Shown here: positions 15,156 through 22,745 of the stretch, in pieces | Layout of the letters: every line of letters starts with the position of its first letter | How positions within the stretch are numbered: position 1 is the first letter of the stretch | Virus record (IMG/VR): IMGVR_UViG_3300031963_011573 | Span: 1 to 64,000 of that record | Origin: a virus | Direction: 5' to 3' (one strand) | DNA: 64,000 bases | Program-made: the position numbers and the translations under genes | The notes under the pieces: model-generated | Database searches by the model: none | Seen by the model: only the letters and a program-made list of their open reading frames with translations | Told to the model about the DNA's origin: nothing

Positions 15156-16211
15156 ATGAAAATATTATATAAACGCTCAACAACAGGAAAAATAAACGAA
15201 TGGTCAATTGAAGTTGAGGGAAATAAATTTAGGACTATATCTGGGTTCACTGATGGGTTAAAAGTGACATCAGAATGGACTATATGTGGGGCTAAATCAT
15301 ATTGTACAGCTGAAGAACAAGCCATGAAGCAAGCTAAAGCATTACATAAAAAGAAAATTGATTTAGGCGCTTTTGAAGATATCAACGATATCGACAAACC
15401 AGTATTCTTTAAACCAATGTTGGCTCACGACTACAATGACTATAAAGAAAAAATAAAATACCCAGTAGCAACTCAACCTAAATTAGATGGTGTAAGGTGT
15501 ATTGTAGACATTGATGGAATGAGAAGTCGTAATGGAAAAGAACTCATATCCGCCCCTCATATCCATGAAGCATTAAAACCATTATTTGAGAAATATCCTG
15601 ATTTGGTATTTGATGGTGAGTTATATGCTCATAAGAGTGATGGAGTTGATTTCAATAAAATTATTTCTTGTGTTAGAAAAACAAAACCAACCCCAAACGA
15701 TATAATTGAAAGTAAACAACATATCCAATACTGGATTTATGATTTACCATCACATACAGGCACATTCACAGAACGAAGTTTTGCTATAAGTGATTTAGAT
15801 TTACCTGAATGTTGTATTGTGGTTGATACAACTATTATACATAACAAAGAAGACTTAATGGGTATGTATCGTGTTTATATGGCTGATGGGTATGAAGGTC
15901 AAATGATTAGAGTGTTGGATAGCGAATATGAAAATAAACGTTCTAAACATTTACTTAAACATAAGTCATTTATGGATGCTGAATTTGAAATTAAAGGTGT
16001 AGTTGAAGGTAAAGGAAAACTAACAGGAAAAATAGGTAAACTAGTATTTGACGGGTTCGATTCGGCTATAAATGGAGATCATGAGTATTTAGAAATGTTA
16101 TTTAGAAGAGGAGACTTAATAGGTAAAAAAGCAACTGTTAAGTATTTTGAGTTAACTACAGATGGTGTACCTAGATTCCCGAAGGTAGTCGCTATTCGGG
16201 ATTTTGAATAA
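15156..16211 (+). CDS. ATP-dependent DNA ligase, 351 aa
   Basis: Adenylation motif KLDGVR has its lysine at residue 109; further nucleotidyltransferase motifs include LVFDGELYAH, DGYEGQMIRV and LLKHKSF. Residues 1-75 form a small N-terminal domain (NEWSIEVEGNKFRTISGF) often attached to phage ligases, resembling a WGR-type module. The C-terminus forms the OB-fold. It seals nicks using ATP, in replication and repair of phage DNA. Bacteroidota hosts carry a NAD-dependent ligase, so this one is phage-supplied. Confidence 0.92.
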   Translation: MKILYKRSTTGKINEWSIEVEGNKFRTISGFTDGLKVTSEWTICGAKSYCTAEEQAMKQAKALHKKKIDLGAFEDINDIDKPVFFKPMLAHDYNDYKEKIKYPVATQPKLDGVRCIVDIDGMRSRNGKELISAPHIHEALKPLFEKYPDLVFDGELYAHKSDGVDFNKIISCVRKTKPTPNDIIESKQHIQYWIYDLPSHTGTFTERSFAISDLDLPECCIVVDTTIIHNKEDLMGMYRVYMADGYEGQMIRVLDSEYENKRSKHLLKHKSFMDAEFEIKGVVEGKGKLTGKIGKLVFDGFDSAINGDHEYLEMLFRRGDLIGKKATVKYFELTTDGVPRFPKVVAIRDFE

Positions 16212-16231
16212 TAAAATAGGTTTTGTATATT
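16199..16231 (+). promoter_or_regulatory. GGA-class promoter, weak first box
   Basis: GGATTTT, 19 nt, GTATATT; overlaps the ligase stop codon. Confidence 0.5.
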
Positions 16232-16245
16232 TAAGAAAAAAAGTT

Positions 16246-16542
16246 ATGAGAATAAAAAATGAAATGATTGAGTTTGTAAATGAGAATTTTGAAGTGATTA
16301 AAAATAATTTCTATAATAGTGAATTGAATATATTAGAAGAAATTCTTGAAGATGAACTCCATAGGGGTGAAGGTGATATTGATGACCATAATATGTTAGT
16401 TGAATTTTTAAATCACCAGATGAATGTTTCAACCGCTGAAGAATTAGTTGAGGCAATTAATGAACGTTCTTTAGGGGTTGATTTTGAGGATAATGAAGAT
16501 ACAAATGAGTTATTTAAAATGATTAAAGCAATAAAGGAGTAA
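16246..16542 (+). CDS. Acidic helical protein, 98 aa
   Basis: The ATG at 16246 follows the promoter and AAAGTT leader; an upstream in-frame ATG at 16204 would lie within the promoter. Highly acidic (EEILEDELHRGEGDIDDHN). No family recognised. Confidence 0.65.
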   Translation: MRIKNEMIEFVNENFEVIKNNFYNSELNILEEILEDELHRGEGDIDDHNMLVEFLNHQMNVSTAEELVEAINERSLGVDFEDNEDTNELFKMIKAIKE

Positions 16543-16568
16543 ATTTGCTAAAATAAGTTTCGTATATT
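16536..16568 (+). promoter_or_regulatory. GGA-class promoter
   Basis: GGAGTAA, 19 nt, GTATATT. Confidence 0.7.
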
Positions 16569-16582
16569 TAAGAAAAAAAGTT

Positions 16583-16846
16583 ATGACAGTAAGAGAGTTT
16601 AGAATGATGGTAGGAGAAACAAAAATATTCTCTGTTGATTTCATTAAAAAAGATGGTTCATTAAGAACAATGATTGCCCGTTTAGGAGTAAGAAAACATT
16701 TACAAGGAGGAACATTAAAATACAATGCTGAAGAGAGATCATTGTTACCTGTATTTGATATGGAAAAACAAGCCTATAGAATGGTAAATGTGAGCACTAT
16801 CAGGGAAATTAGACATGAAGGAGAAACAATTAAATTAGAGGAATAA
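16583..16846 (+). CDS. SH3-barrel-like conserved phage protein, 87 aa
   Basis: FIKKDGSLRTMIARLGVRKH, then GGTLKYNAEERSLLPVFDM and YRMVNVSTIREI: I recall this set of strands as a very widespread small phage family annotated as SH3 beta-barrel-fold protein. No enzymatic motif; probably binds nucleic acid or a protein partner (inference). The second tRNA-like RNA begins 9 bases after its stop. Confidence 0.78.
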   Translation: MTVREFRMMVGETKIFSVDFIKKDGSLRTMIARLGVRKHLQGGTLKYNAEERSLLPVFDMEKQAYRMVNVSTIREIRHEGETIKLEE

Positions 16847-16855
16847 AACAATATG

Positions 16856-16964
16856 GTCAGGTGGCGGAATTGGTTAGACGCTATTGAATGAGAAAAACGG
16901 TTAAGATTAACATGGATGTAAATGAGGAAGTTAATCATGCAGGTTCGAATCCTGCCCTGACAAC
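16856..16964 (+). ncRNA. tRNA-like RNA B, without anticodon arm
   Basis: Same first 29 bases as RNA A: acceptor GTCAGG/CCTGAC, tRNA-Leu-type D arm, and T arm GCAGG-TTCGAAT-CCTGC (its outer pair differs from A but still pairs). The roughly 55-base insert between D and T arms differs from A and contains a 7-bp stem GATTAAC/GTTAATC like a long variable arm, but no anticodon arm that I can find. Compensatory change in the T stem and conservation of the ends suggest selection for a tRNA-shaped fold rather than free decay. Confidence 0.72.
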
Positions 16965-16968
16965 AATT

Positions 16969-17002
16969 AAGATACCGCTTCATAACCGGTTTTATCTTTT
17001 TT
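16969..17002 (+). terminator. Hairpin with conserved loop CTTCATAAC, followed by T-run
   Basis: AAGAT+ACCG (16969-16977) pairs with CGGT and ATCTT (16987-16990, 16994-16998) around the same CTTCATAAC loop as behind RNA A; T-run to 17002. The stem differs from copy A while the loop is unchanged. Confidence 0.65.
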
Positions 17003-17019
17003 AATTATACGCCTTATAG

Positions 17020-17042
17020 AGCCCGGTTGATCCGGGCTTTTT
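17020..17042 (+). terminator. Terminator after tRNA-like RNA B
   Basis: AGCCCGG-TTGAT-CCGGGCT followed by TTTT; GC-rich and strong. Confidence 0.85.
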
Positions 17043-17052
17043 GGGGTCCAAA

Positions 17053-17085
17053 GGAATAGGAATTTAAAAAATCATTTTGTATATT
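17053..17085 (+). promoter_or_regulatory. GGA-class promoter
   Basis: GGAATAG, 19 nt, GTATATT. Confidence 0.8.
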
Positions 17086-17112
17086 TAAAGTATAAATTTA
17101 AAAAATAAAGTT

Positions 17113-17421
17113 ATGACACTAGCAGAAAGAAAATTAAATGTAGTAGAGTATTTAAAATATGAAAGAGATGAACGTATCCCTGAACTAATAGAAATGTATG
17201 GTGGGGACGAGCAGTATGTAATAGATGAAGTATGGGGCCCATTAGAAACATGTTTAGATGGAAAAACAGATGAAGATTTAATAAATATAGTTGATAAGAT
17301 AATGGATGATCCTTCATTTGAAAAATCCTTTAAAGAGTTTAAAGAATATATGGGAGAAAAATGGAGTGTTGAAGAGTTAGATTACGAGCTTATTTGGGAA
17401 TTTATTACAAATCATAATTAG
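17113..17421 (+). CDS. Acidic hypothetical protein, 102 aa
   Basis: Helical, strongly acidic (DERIPELIEMYGGDEQYVID, then DEDLINIVDKIMDD). No recognised family. Stop codon overlaps the GGA box of the next promoter. Confidence 0.62.
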   Translation: MTLAERKLNVVEYLKYERDERIPELIEMYGGDEQYVIDEVWGPLETCLDGKTDEDLINIVDKIMDDPSFEKSFKEFKEYMGEKWSVEELDYELIWEFITNHN

Positions 17422-17453
17422 GATTAAGTAAACCAATTTTTAATTAATATATT
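17421..17453 (+). promoter_or_regulatory. GGA-class promoter, AATATATT variant
   Basis: GGATTAA, 19 nt, ATATATT. Confidence 0.6.
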
Positions 17454-17466
17454 TAAAATAAAAAAT

Positions 17467-17664
17467 ATGAAAAATTTAAAAAAATTAAAATTAATTAAAT
17501 CGAAAATTGAAGATTTAAGAATTGAAATGATTGATGTTGCTGTTGACATGAATATAAAAGAAAAAAATTATGATGATATTTTTGAATTTGTTTCAACAGA
17601 AGCTGAAAATGCATTTTGTATTTTATTGAATGAATTTGAGATGTTTATTGAAGAGATTAAGTAA
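17467..17664 (+). CDS. Helical hypothetical protein, 65 aa
   Basis: Charged coiled-coil-like N-terminus (LKKLKLIKSKIEDLRIEM). Monocistronic or followed by the next small gene. Unrecognised. Confidence 0.55.
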   Translation: MKNLKKLKLIKSKIEDLRIEMIDVAVDMNIKEKNYDDIFEFVSTEAENAFCILLNEFEMFIEEIK

Positions 17665-17722
17665 AATTAAACAATTATTTAAAATTACTTTCATATACCT
17701 TAATATAATTAAAAATAAAAAG

Positions 17723-17866
17723 ATGGAAATACAACATTTAACCAGATCCACTTATGCAGTGGTAGACTTAAACACCGGAGAAACTCTTTTTATGGGAGGA
17801 TTAGAGGAATGTGAAGATTATCTTTGGAGTTATGAAAAAAAGTTAGAAAGGGATTACATGTATTAA
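17723..17866 (+). CDS. Hypothetical protein, 47 aa
   Basis: The ATG at 17723 is preferred over an in-frame one at 17630 inside the previous gene. Sequence AVVDLNTGETLFMGGLEECE looks beta-rich. Weak TATACC-like box upstream but no GGA box. Confidence 0.5.
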   Translation: MEIQHLTRSTYAVVDLNTGETLFMGGLEECEDYLWSYEKKLERDYMY

Positions 17867-17883
17867 AGTTTAATTAGTATATT
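17851..17883 (+). promoter_or_regulatory. GGA-class promoter
   Basis: GGATTAC, 19 nt, GTATATT; lies over the end of the upstream gene. Confidence 0.65.
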
Positions 17884-17910
17884 TAAATATAATTAAAAAA
17901 AATAAAAGTT

Positions 17911-18702
17911 ATGGAAAGTTTAAACGAACAAGAGTACATTAAAGATCCAAATCAATTAGATCTATTTGAAGGTATATTACATACACCTGAACAAGAACAA
18001 AAAATAGCAGAGTTTATTAAAAGTAGAGAAAACACTGCTAATGTAGGTGAAAGTGTAAATAAACAACATGAACAATTACTTATCAATAATGGTTTTGTTA
18101 AAGATGTTGATTTTGTTAATACTTTTAAAGTAGAAACTGTTACTAAAGAAATACAATTAGGTTATAGTTGGCAAAAAAATCAATTTAAAGCTGAAGTGAC
18201 ATTTAAAGATGTAACAGGTTATATTTCATTAAAAGGGAAACAATTCAATTCATATAATAAACCAAATGAATTGAGTGATGTTACATTTAATGTTGATTTT
18301 GACCGAGGAGATAAAATTAATTGTTCTTCAATCCAAGGTAATTATCGCTACATTAAACCTACAACATTATTTGATAAATTGATGGAATTCAATAAACACC
18401 AGGAATATCTATTTGAAGAACATCTAAAGAAAACTGATTTAAAACAAAACATAATTGACAAATATGCAAAACTATATCCAAATGCTACAATAACTGTTAA
18501 AAACGAATGGTCAAAATATAGTGGTACATTTGATATAATTGAAGTTAAATTTGAATCAGGTAGTTTTGTTCAATTTAGATTGGATACTCATAAAAATATA
18601 GAATACCTACATAAGAAACACGATGCTGAATTTGAAGCATTAAAGATAGAGGAATTGTTAGAAAGATTTTCAAAACAAGTAAAAAAGGAAGGCTCTAATT
18701 AA
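17911..18702 (+). CDS. Hypothetical protein, 263 aa
   Basis: One of the longer accessory proteins. Helical, acidic N-terminus (residues 1-60), a beta-rich middle (FKAEVTFKDVTGYISLKGK, around 90-150) and a helical C-terminus with two similar beta segments (TFDIIEVKFESGSFVQFRL). No family recognised; no catalytic or nucleotide-binding motif visible. Confidence 0.65.
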   Translation: MESLNEQEYIKDPNQLDLFEGILHTPEQEQKIAEFIKSRENTANVGESVNKQHEQLLINNGFVKDVDFVNTFKVETVTKEIQLGYSWQKNQFKAEVTFKDVTGYISLKGKQFNSYNKPNELSDVTFNVDFDRGDKINCSSIQGNYRYIKPTTLFDKLMEFNKHQEYLFEEHLKKTDLKQNIIDKYAKLYPNATITVKNEWSKYSGTFDIIEVKFESGSFVQFRLDTHKNIEYLHKKHDAEFEALKIEELLERFSKQVKKEGSN

Positions 18703-18719
18703 AGAGCCTTTCGTATATT
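18687..18719 (+). promoter_or_regulatory. GGA-class promoter with nested terminator hairpin
   Basis: GGAAGGC, 19 nt, GTATATT; hairpin GGCTCT-AATTA-AGAGCC followed by TTTC lies across the stop codon. Confidence 0.8.
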
Positions 18720-18741
18720 ACAATAAAAAAGAAATTAGAAG

Positions 18742-19314
18742 ATGAAATTTAAAAAAGGAGACATAGTAGAATTTCAAGGAGCATATAGTTATTCTGCTAA
18801 AAAAGGAGCAACAGCTATAGTTGAAGAGTACTATACTGGATGGGATGGTGAAGAATATGTTAAAGTAAAATGGATTAGAAATGGACTATCAGGTGAACAA
18901 TCAGATGGTGGTTATTCTGAAAATTATTTTATCAAAGTAGAGGAAGTTTCTCAGCAAAAAGAAGATCGTATATTTGAAGAAAATAAGAAAGATATGAAAT
19001 TTAATTTTAATGAAGGTAAGCAACGAGTTATAGATATGTTAGAAGGACATATTGAAGATTTTGAATTTGATATGCTACAAGATGTTAAAATGTCAATACA
19101 AGATATTAACAAAAATACAGTAGACCAAATTGAAGATACTATCAGAACAATTAAAACTAACACTAACCATTGTATGAAAGCTATTGGAAAGGTACAAAAT
19201 TCATCAACTGTAGCTAAGATATTAGCATCAATGGAAAATACAATTTATGAAGGAATGGAAGAAACAGTATTGGCTGAATTGTTTGGTTTAAGTAGTATTG
19301 CAAGAGAAGATTAA
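18742..19314 (+). CDS. Hypothetical protein with small barrel-like N-domain, 190 aa
   Basis: Residues 1-65 (MKFKKGDIVEFQGAYSYSA, then YVKVKWIRNG) resemble a small SH3/KOW-type beta barrel; residues 75-190 are helical and acidic. Possibly a protein-nucleic acid or protein-protein adaptor (inference). Confidence 0.62.
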   Translation: MKFKKGDIVEFQGAYSYSAKKGATAIVEEYYTGWDGEEYVKVKWIRNGLSGEQSDGGYSENYFIKVEEVSQQKEDRIFEENKKDMKFNFNEGKQRVIDMLEGHIEDFEFDMLQDVKMSIQDINKNTVDQIEDTIRTIKTNTNHCMKAIGKVQNSSTVAKILASMENTIYEGMEETVLAELFGLSSIARED

Positions 19315-19318
19315 TAGA

Positions 19319-19351
19319 GGAATAAAAGATATTAAAAAAATTTCGTATATT
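19319..19351 (+). promoter_or_regulatory. GGA-class promoter
   Basis: GGAATAA, 19 nt, GTATATT. Confidence 0.75.
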
Positions 19352-19378
19352 ACAGTATAAATAAAAAAAGAAAAAAAT

Positions 19379-19762
19379 ATGAGCACGAGAAGTAGAATAG
19401 CAATTGAAAACCAAGACGGAACAGTAGATTCAATTTATTGTCATTTTGATGGATATGTAGATGGAGTAGGTAAAACATTATTCAACCACTACGATCAAGA
19501 AAAATTAGAGAAATTACTAGAACTAGGTGATATCAGTTCTCTAGGAGAATCAACTATAGATACAGTAGCGTATTGTAGAGATAGAGGAGAGGATTTACAT
19601 TTCAAAACATTTAAAGATATAGAGGATTTGTTTACAAATGGTTTTAATGGTTTTGAGGAATATATTTATTGTTTAAATAAAGATGGTATTTGGATAATGG
19701 GTAAACATAGTTCCCCGATGATTGATTATTTAAAAGAAGTATTAGAGGAAGAGGGTATTTAA
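19379..19762 (+). CDS. Conserved phage protein, 127 aa
   Basis: Begins MSTRSRIAIENQDGTVDSIY and continues CHFDGYVDGVGKTL: this N-terminal pattern belongs to a small family present in very many tailed phages and some bacteria. Function is not established. First gene of a two-gene unit ending at 20038. Confidence 0.82.
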   Translation: MSTRSRIAIENQDGTVDSIYCHFDGYVDGVGKTLFNHYDQEKLEKLLELGDISSLGESTIDTVAYCRDRGEDLHFKTFKDIEDLFTNGFNGFEEYIYCLNKDGIWIMGKHSSPMIDYLKEVLEEEGI

Positions 19763-19783
19763 AAACATTTAAAAAACAAAATT

Positions 19784-20038
19784 ATGACAATAGGATTTAT
19801 ACTTATAGCACTTTTTTTCATATTGATTTCATTTCTTTATATACATGATGAAGATAGAGACCAAATAGGTTTATTTCTTTTCATATTAACAATAATAACC
19901 ATAATAGGAATGGTAATTGGTAGTGATATACAACTTGGGATAGGAACTCAATCTAAAAAACAAATCAAACCAATTATCAAAGTAGAGTGCACTAATGGAA
20001 AATGTGATACAACTTACATTTATAAAACAAAGGAATAG
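19784..20038 (+). CDS. Two-helix membrane protein, 84 aa
   Basis: Hydrophobic segments at about 2-21 and 29-47; soluble tail with Cys pair (VECTNGKCDTTYI). A disulfide or metal pair outside the cytoplasm is possible. The last codons (AAGGAATAG) form the next promoter's GGA box. Confidence 0.65.
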   Translation: MTIGFILIALFFILISFLYIHDEDRDQIGLFLFILTIITIIGMVIGSDIQLGIGTQSKKQIKPIIKVECTNGKCDTTYIYKTKE

Positions 20039-20064
20039 AAATTATCAGATATTTTTCGTATATT
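20032..20064 (+). promoter_or_regulatory. GGA-class promoter
   Basis: GGAATAG (overlapping a stop codon), 19 nt, GTATATT. Confidence 0.8.
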
Positions 20065-20087
20065 CCAATAAATTAAAAAGAAAAAAT

Positions 20088-20471
20088 ATGAGTGGAGGAA
20101 CATTTGATTACAACCAATATCGCATTAGAGATATAGCTGATCGTGTTGAACAAGAAATATCTAAAAGTGGCACACCAAAAACAGAACGTGAATTAAAAGA
20201 TGAAGGTTGGTTTAGAGATAAAGAATAGTACGAAAAATACCCAGAGGACCTAAACCACTACAAATACCCTGATGAAGTTATAGAAGAATTTAAGAAAGGT
20301 TATGAAATGCTCCGCAAAGCAGAAATATATGCTCAACGTATGGATTGGTTGCTTGCAGGTGATGATGGTAATGAATCGTTTTTGCAGCGTTTAAAGGGTG
20401 AATTGTTACATTTAGAACTTGAATTAAAATCTAAAACATTTGAAATAGAGGACGAAGAAGATGAAGATTAA
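20088..20471 (+). pseudogene. Conserved phage protein interrupted by an in-frame TAG
   Basis: Residues 1-46 (start MSGGTFDYNQYRIRDIAD, then KDEGWFRDKE) end at TAG 20226-20228, but the same frame continues without another stop to TAA 20469-20471: YEKYPEDLNHYKYPDEVIEE, GYEMLRKAEIYAQRMDWLL and LAGDDGNESFLQRL. I recall intact homologues with a Trp at about this point, so a TGG-to-TAG change is the simplest explanation. Codon use after the stop looks normal and uneroded. Either a recent nonsense mutation, a sequencing error or readthrough. TAG is a normal stop elsewhere in this genome. Confidence 0.75.
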
Positions 20472-20482
20472 TTTCGTATATT
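20450..20482 (+). promoter_or_regulatory. GGA-class promoter
   Basis: GGACGAA, 19 nt, GTATATT; lies over the end of the interrupted gene. Confidence 0.6.
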
Positions 20483-20504
20483 TAAGTAAATAAAAAAGAA
20501 AGTT

Positions 20505-20744
20505 ATGATAAAAAAAGAAATGATTAAAACAATTCAACAAAAAGAAGCAGAACTATTTTTACAAGTAAAAGTAGATGAAAAGATATTTGGGGAAAAAGAT
20601 GAAATTACAACTCGTTCTAGAGCAAAATGGTGTGGTGTAAATGAAATAATGGAAACATTAGGAATCAAACCAGACAATACATTACCTGAAAATCAAGAGG
20701 CAATTAAATTGATTATGGAAAAAAATAAAAATATAGCAGCGTAA
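20505..20744 (+). CDS. Hypothetical protein, 79 aa (paralogue of 26368)
   Basis: Shares with the 26368 product a helical N-terminus, an FG-containing middle, a W in the pattern R/K-A-x-W, and L-x-x-L-x-I/L-x-P-D near the C-terminal third. A small helical protein family of unknown role, duplicated in the window. Confidence 0.65.
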   Translation: MIKKEMIKTIQQKEAELFLQVKVDEKIFGEKDEITTRSRAKWCGVNEIMETLGIKPDNTLPENQEAIKLIMEKNKNIAA

Positions 20745-20745
20745 T

Positions 20746-20829
20746 ATGAGTGATGAAGAAGCACTAGCAATACTAGAACAAATGGAAGCAGATGATTTTG
20801 GTAGAAGAGATATAGGTTATCCTTACTAA
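20746..20829 (+). CDS. Short acidic peptide, 27 aa
   Basis: Reads MSDEEALAILEQMEADDFGR onward. One base after the previous stop. Plausible because of tight packing, but too short for certainty. Confidence 0.4.
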   Translation: MSDEEALAILEQMEADDFGRRDIGYPY

Positions 20830-20830
20830 A

Positions 20831-20863
20831 GGAATAAAAGATATTAAAAAGCTTTCGTATATT
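20831..20863 (+). promoter_or_regulatory. GGA-class promoter
   Basis: GGAATAA, 19 nt, GTATATT. Confidence 0.8.
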
Positions 20864-20896
20864 AAAGTATAAATTAAAAAAATAAAAAGAAAAGTT

Positions 20897-21253
20897 ATGA
20901 AAAAAGAAAATGTAATTGAACAACTAAACGCAGCAAAAACGTTATCATCACAAGTTGATATTGATAAAGTAATTGCATTGATTGAACAAATCACACCAGA
21001 AGTAAAAATAGGAATTACTCAGGAATTAGCAGAGGAAATTGCAGAACGGATTGAACGAACTTTAGATTACAATAGTAATGATTTAGTTGATAAGGATAAC
21101 ATTACATTTGAAATTGCCTATGGAAACACAATTGAAATAGATGATGCTAGTATTAATATTCGTGATGTAATGGATCATATCACAGCATGTTTAGATGAAT
21201 TTGTTGTTGAAAAAGATGATGAAGAAGAATCAACAGAGGAAGCAGCTAATTAA
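20897..21253 (+). CDS. Hypothetical protein, 118 aa (paralogue of 24208)
   Basis: Same length and layout as the 24208 product: MKKEN/MKKEE start, a helical first half with S-x-V-D/V, I-E-R-T/V-L-D central motif, N-x-R/S-E/D-x-M-D-H-I and a Glu-rich tail. Duplicated phage-specific gene of unknown function. Confidence 0.72.
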   Translation: MKKENVIEQLNAAKTLSSQVDIDKVIALIEQITPEVKIGITQELAEEIAERIERTLDYNSNDLVDKDNITFEIAYGNTIEIDDASINIRDVMDHITACLDEFVVEKDDEEESTEEAAN

Positions 21254-21270
21254 AAGGGCTTTCGTATATT
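21238..21270 (+). promoter_or_regulatory. GGA-class promoter
   Basis: GGAAGCA, 19 nt, GTATATT; over the end of the upstream gene. Confidence 0.65.
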
Positions 21271-21293
21271 TCATTCAAATAAAAATAAAGGTT

Positions 21294-21680
21294 ATGACAA
21301 AAATTAAAACATATTGGGACGAAATCAAAAATCACCCATCACGTTTCTCAGGAGGTAAACAAGGTTGGGAAGTGATACGTGAAAGATGCCCATATTCAAA
21401 TAAAATGATATTTATTTTCCCATTTAGCTCAGGTGATGGAGTTTCAAGAGAAGAAAAGGCATTGTGTAGAAAAGATGTTAAAAAACAATTTGAATTAATA
21501 AAAACATTAGCCCAAGCAAGTCGTAACAGAGAAGAATATAGAGACTTATACAATCGTGTTTCAGATGAGAATTGGAATGAAATAATAGCAACAGGTTTAA
21601 AAGGTTTTGATTTAGGAAAGTATATTAGTGAAAGATATTTAACACAAGACCAAGCTTACACATTGTTTTATAGAATGTAA
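21294..21680 (+). CDS. Hypothetical protein, 128 aa
   Basis: The ATG at 21294 follows the promoter and AAAGGTT leader; an upstream in-frame ATG lies in the previous gene. Basic alpha/beta protein (TKIKTYWDEIKNHPSRFSGG, then CPYSNKMIFIFPF). No family recognised. Confidence 0.65.
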   Translation: MTKIKTYWDEIKNHPSRFSGGKQGWEVIRERCPYSNKMIFIFPFSSGDGVSREEKALCRKDVKKQFELIKTLAQASRNREEYRDLYNRVSDENWNEIIATGLKGFDLGKYISERYLTQDQAYTLFYRM

Positions 21681-21681
21681 A

Positions 21682-21714
21682 GGAATAGAAGTTATTAAAA
21701 AAATTTCGTATATT
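21682..21714 (+). promoter_or_regulatory. GGA-class promoter
   Basis: GGAATAG, 19 nt, GTATATT. Confidence 0.8.
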
Positions 21715-21747
21715 AAAGTATAAATAAAGAAAAGAAAAAGAAAAGTT

Positions 21748-22083
21748 ATGAAAATTACAAGCAAAACATTAATGGTTACATTTGAAACAGAAGCAAAATT
21801 AGGTAACAACGATGCAATTGAGTTAACATTGCAACATCAAGCATTTATTAGTGAAGGAAAAGATGGGAGGACTAATGTTGATATTGATTTTGGAACTGAT
21901 TATTTGAATATAAAATTCTTAGGGGTTGCAATTGAAATAGGTTATGATGCATTTAGGGAATTTAAAAATACATTATCAAAGTTAGGAATTGATTTAGATA
22001 AATTAGTTGATGAAAAAATATCAGAATTAATGAATAGCGGATTAGAAGATAAATTAAAATTGATGTTTAAAGATCAAATTTAA
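21748..22083 (+). CDS. Hypothetical protein, 111 aa
   Basis: Beta-rich first half (KTLMVTFETEAKLGNNDAIE, VDIDFGTDYLNIKFLGV) and helical acidic second half. No recognised family. Confidence 0.62.
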   Translation: MKITSKTLMVTFETEAKLGNNDAIELTLQHQAFISEGKDGRTNVDIDFGTDYLNIKFLGVAIEIGYDAFREFKNTLSKLGIDLDKLVDEKISELMNSGLEDKLKLMFKDQI

Positions 22084-22085
22084 AA

Positions 22086-22118
22086 GGAAGTCCTCAATTA
22101 AGAGGGCTTTCGTATATT
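22086..22118 (+). promoter_or_regulatory. GGA-class promoter with nested hairpin
   Basis: GGAAGTC, 19 nt, GTATATT; spacer has GTCCTC/GAGGGC around AATTAA. Confidence 0.75.
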
Positions 22119-22144
22119 TCAGTATAATTAAAAAAAGAAAAAAA

Positions 22145-22453
22145 ATGATAGTAACAATTAGCAAGTATAAAGAATTAAGAATAAACCCACCTAAATTAAC
22201 TATTAAAGAAGGGGCAAGAGAAGTCATATTCAAAACAGTATCATGTATGTGTGATAATGTTCATTATTTAAGATTTAAGAAAAATAGTGATGGTGATTTT
22301 AAAATGGATGGAATGGGATTTTCAATAAGTAATTGGCAAATGAAACATCCAAAACACGAAATAGAATGGGAAGCAGATGAAAATATGTGGGGTGGAGTAA
22401 TAGCAATGATCAATTCAGGAACAGAAGCAATCGAATCAGTAACAAGTAGATAA
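22145..22453 (+). CDS. Hypothetical protein, 102 aa
   Basis: Contains two nearby cysteines (VSCMCDN) and a Trp-rich stretch (NWQMKHPKHEIEWEADENMW). No recognised domain. Three bases before the next gene. Confidence 0.62.
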   Translation: MIVTISKYKELRINPPKLTIKEGAREVIFKTVSCMCDNVHYLRFKKNSDGDFKMDGMGFSISNWQMKHPKHEIEWEADENMWGGVIAMINSGTEAIESVTSR

Positions 22454-22456
22454 ATT

Positions 22457-22693
22457 ATGGTAACATTAGAACAAATCAAAGCAATGATCATTAAAGAAGA
22501 AAAAGAATGGTTAATAGAAGTACATGGTGAGGATGAAGCACAACACTACATTTATGGAATGGTAAGTGAAATAAATGAATGTGAATCAATAGAAGATATT
22601 ATTGACTTTTACTTAAATAAAGGAATGGATTTATATGAAGCGACAGGTACAATAATATCACTTTTAAGAAGTAATTGTGTAGTAAAGGAATAG
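22457..22693 (+). CDS. Helical acidic protein, 78 aa
   Basis: Charged helices (LEQIKAMIIKEEKEWLIEVH). Unrecognised. Its end (AAAGGAATAG) supplies the next GGA box. Confidence 0.6.
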   Translation: MVTLEQIKAMIIKEEKEWLIEVHGEDEAQHYIYGMVSEINECESIEDIIDFYLNKGMDLYEATGTIISLLRSNCVVKE

Positions 22694-22719
22694 AAGATAT
22701 AAAATAGAGATCGTATATT
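22687..22719 (+). promoter_or_regulatory. GGA-class promoter
   Basis: GGAATAG, 19 nt, GTATATT. Confidence 0.8.
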
Positions 22720-22745
22720 CAGTGTATAATAAAAAAATAAAGGTT

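Noticed and set aside
11840-16964. Circularly permuted or intron-containing tRNA
   Set aside because: The order is acceptor 5' half, D arm, insert, T arm, acceptor 3' half, which is not a permutation, and no split anticodon arm pairs across the insert. Kept as tRNA-like RNA instead.
20226-20228. TAG recoded to an amino acid, as in some gut phages
   Set aside because: TAG ends many clear genes here (for example at 45769, 54374, 61410 and 12798), and no tRNA with anticodon CTA was found, so the code is standard.
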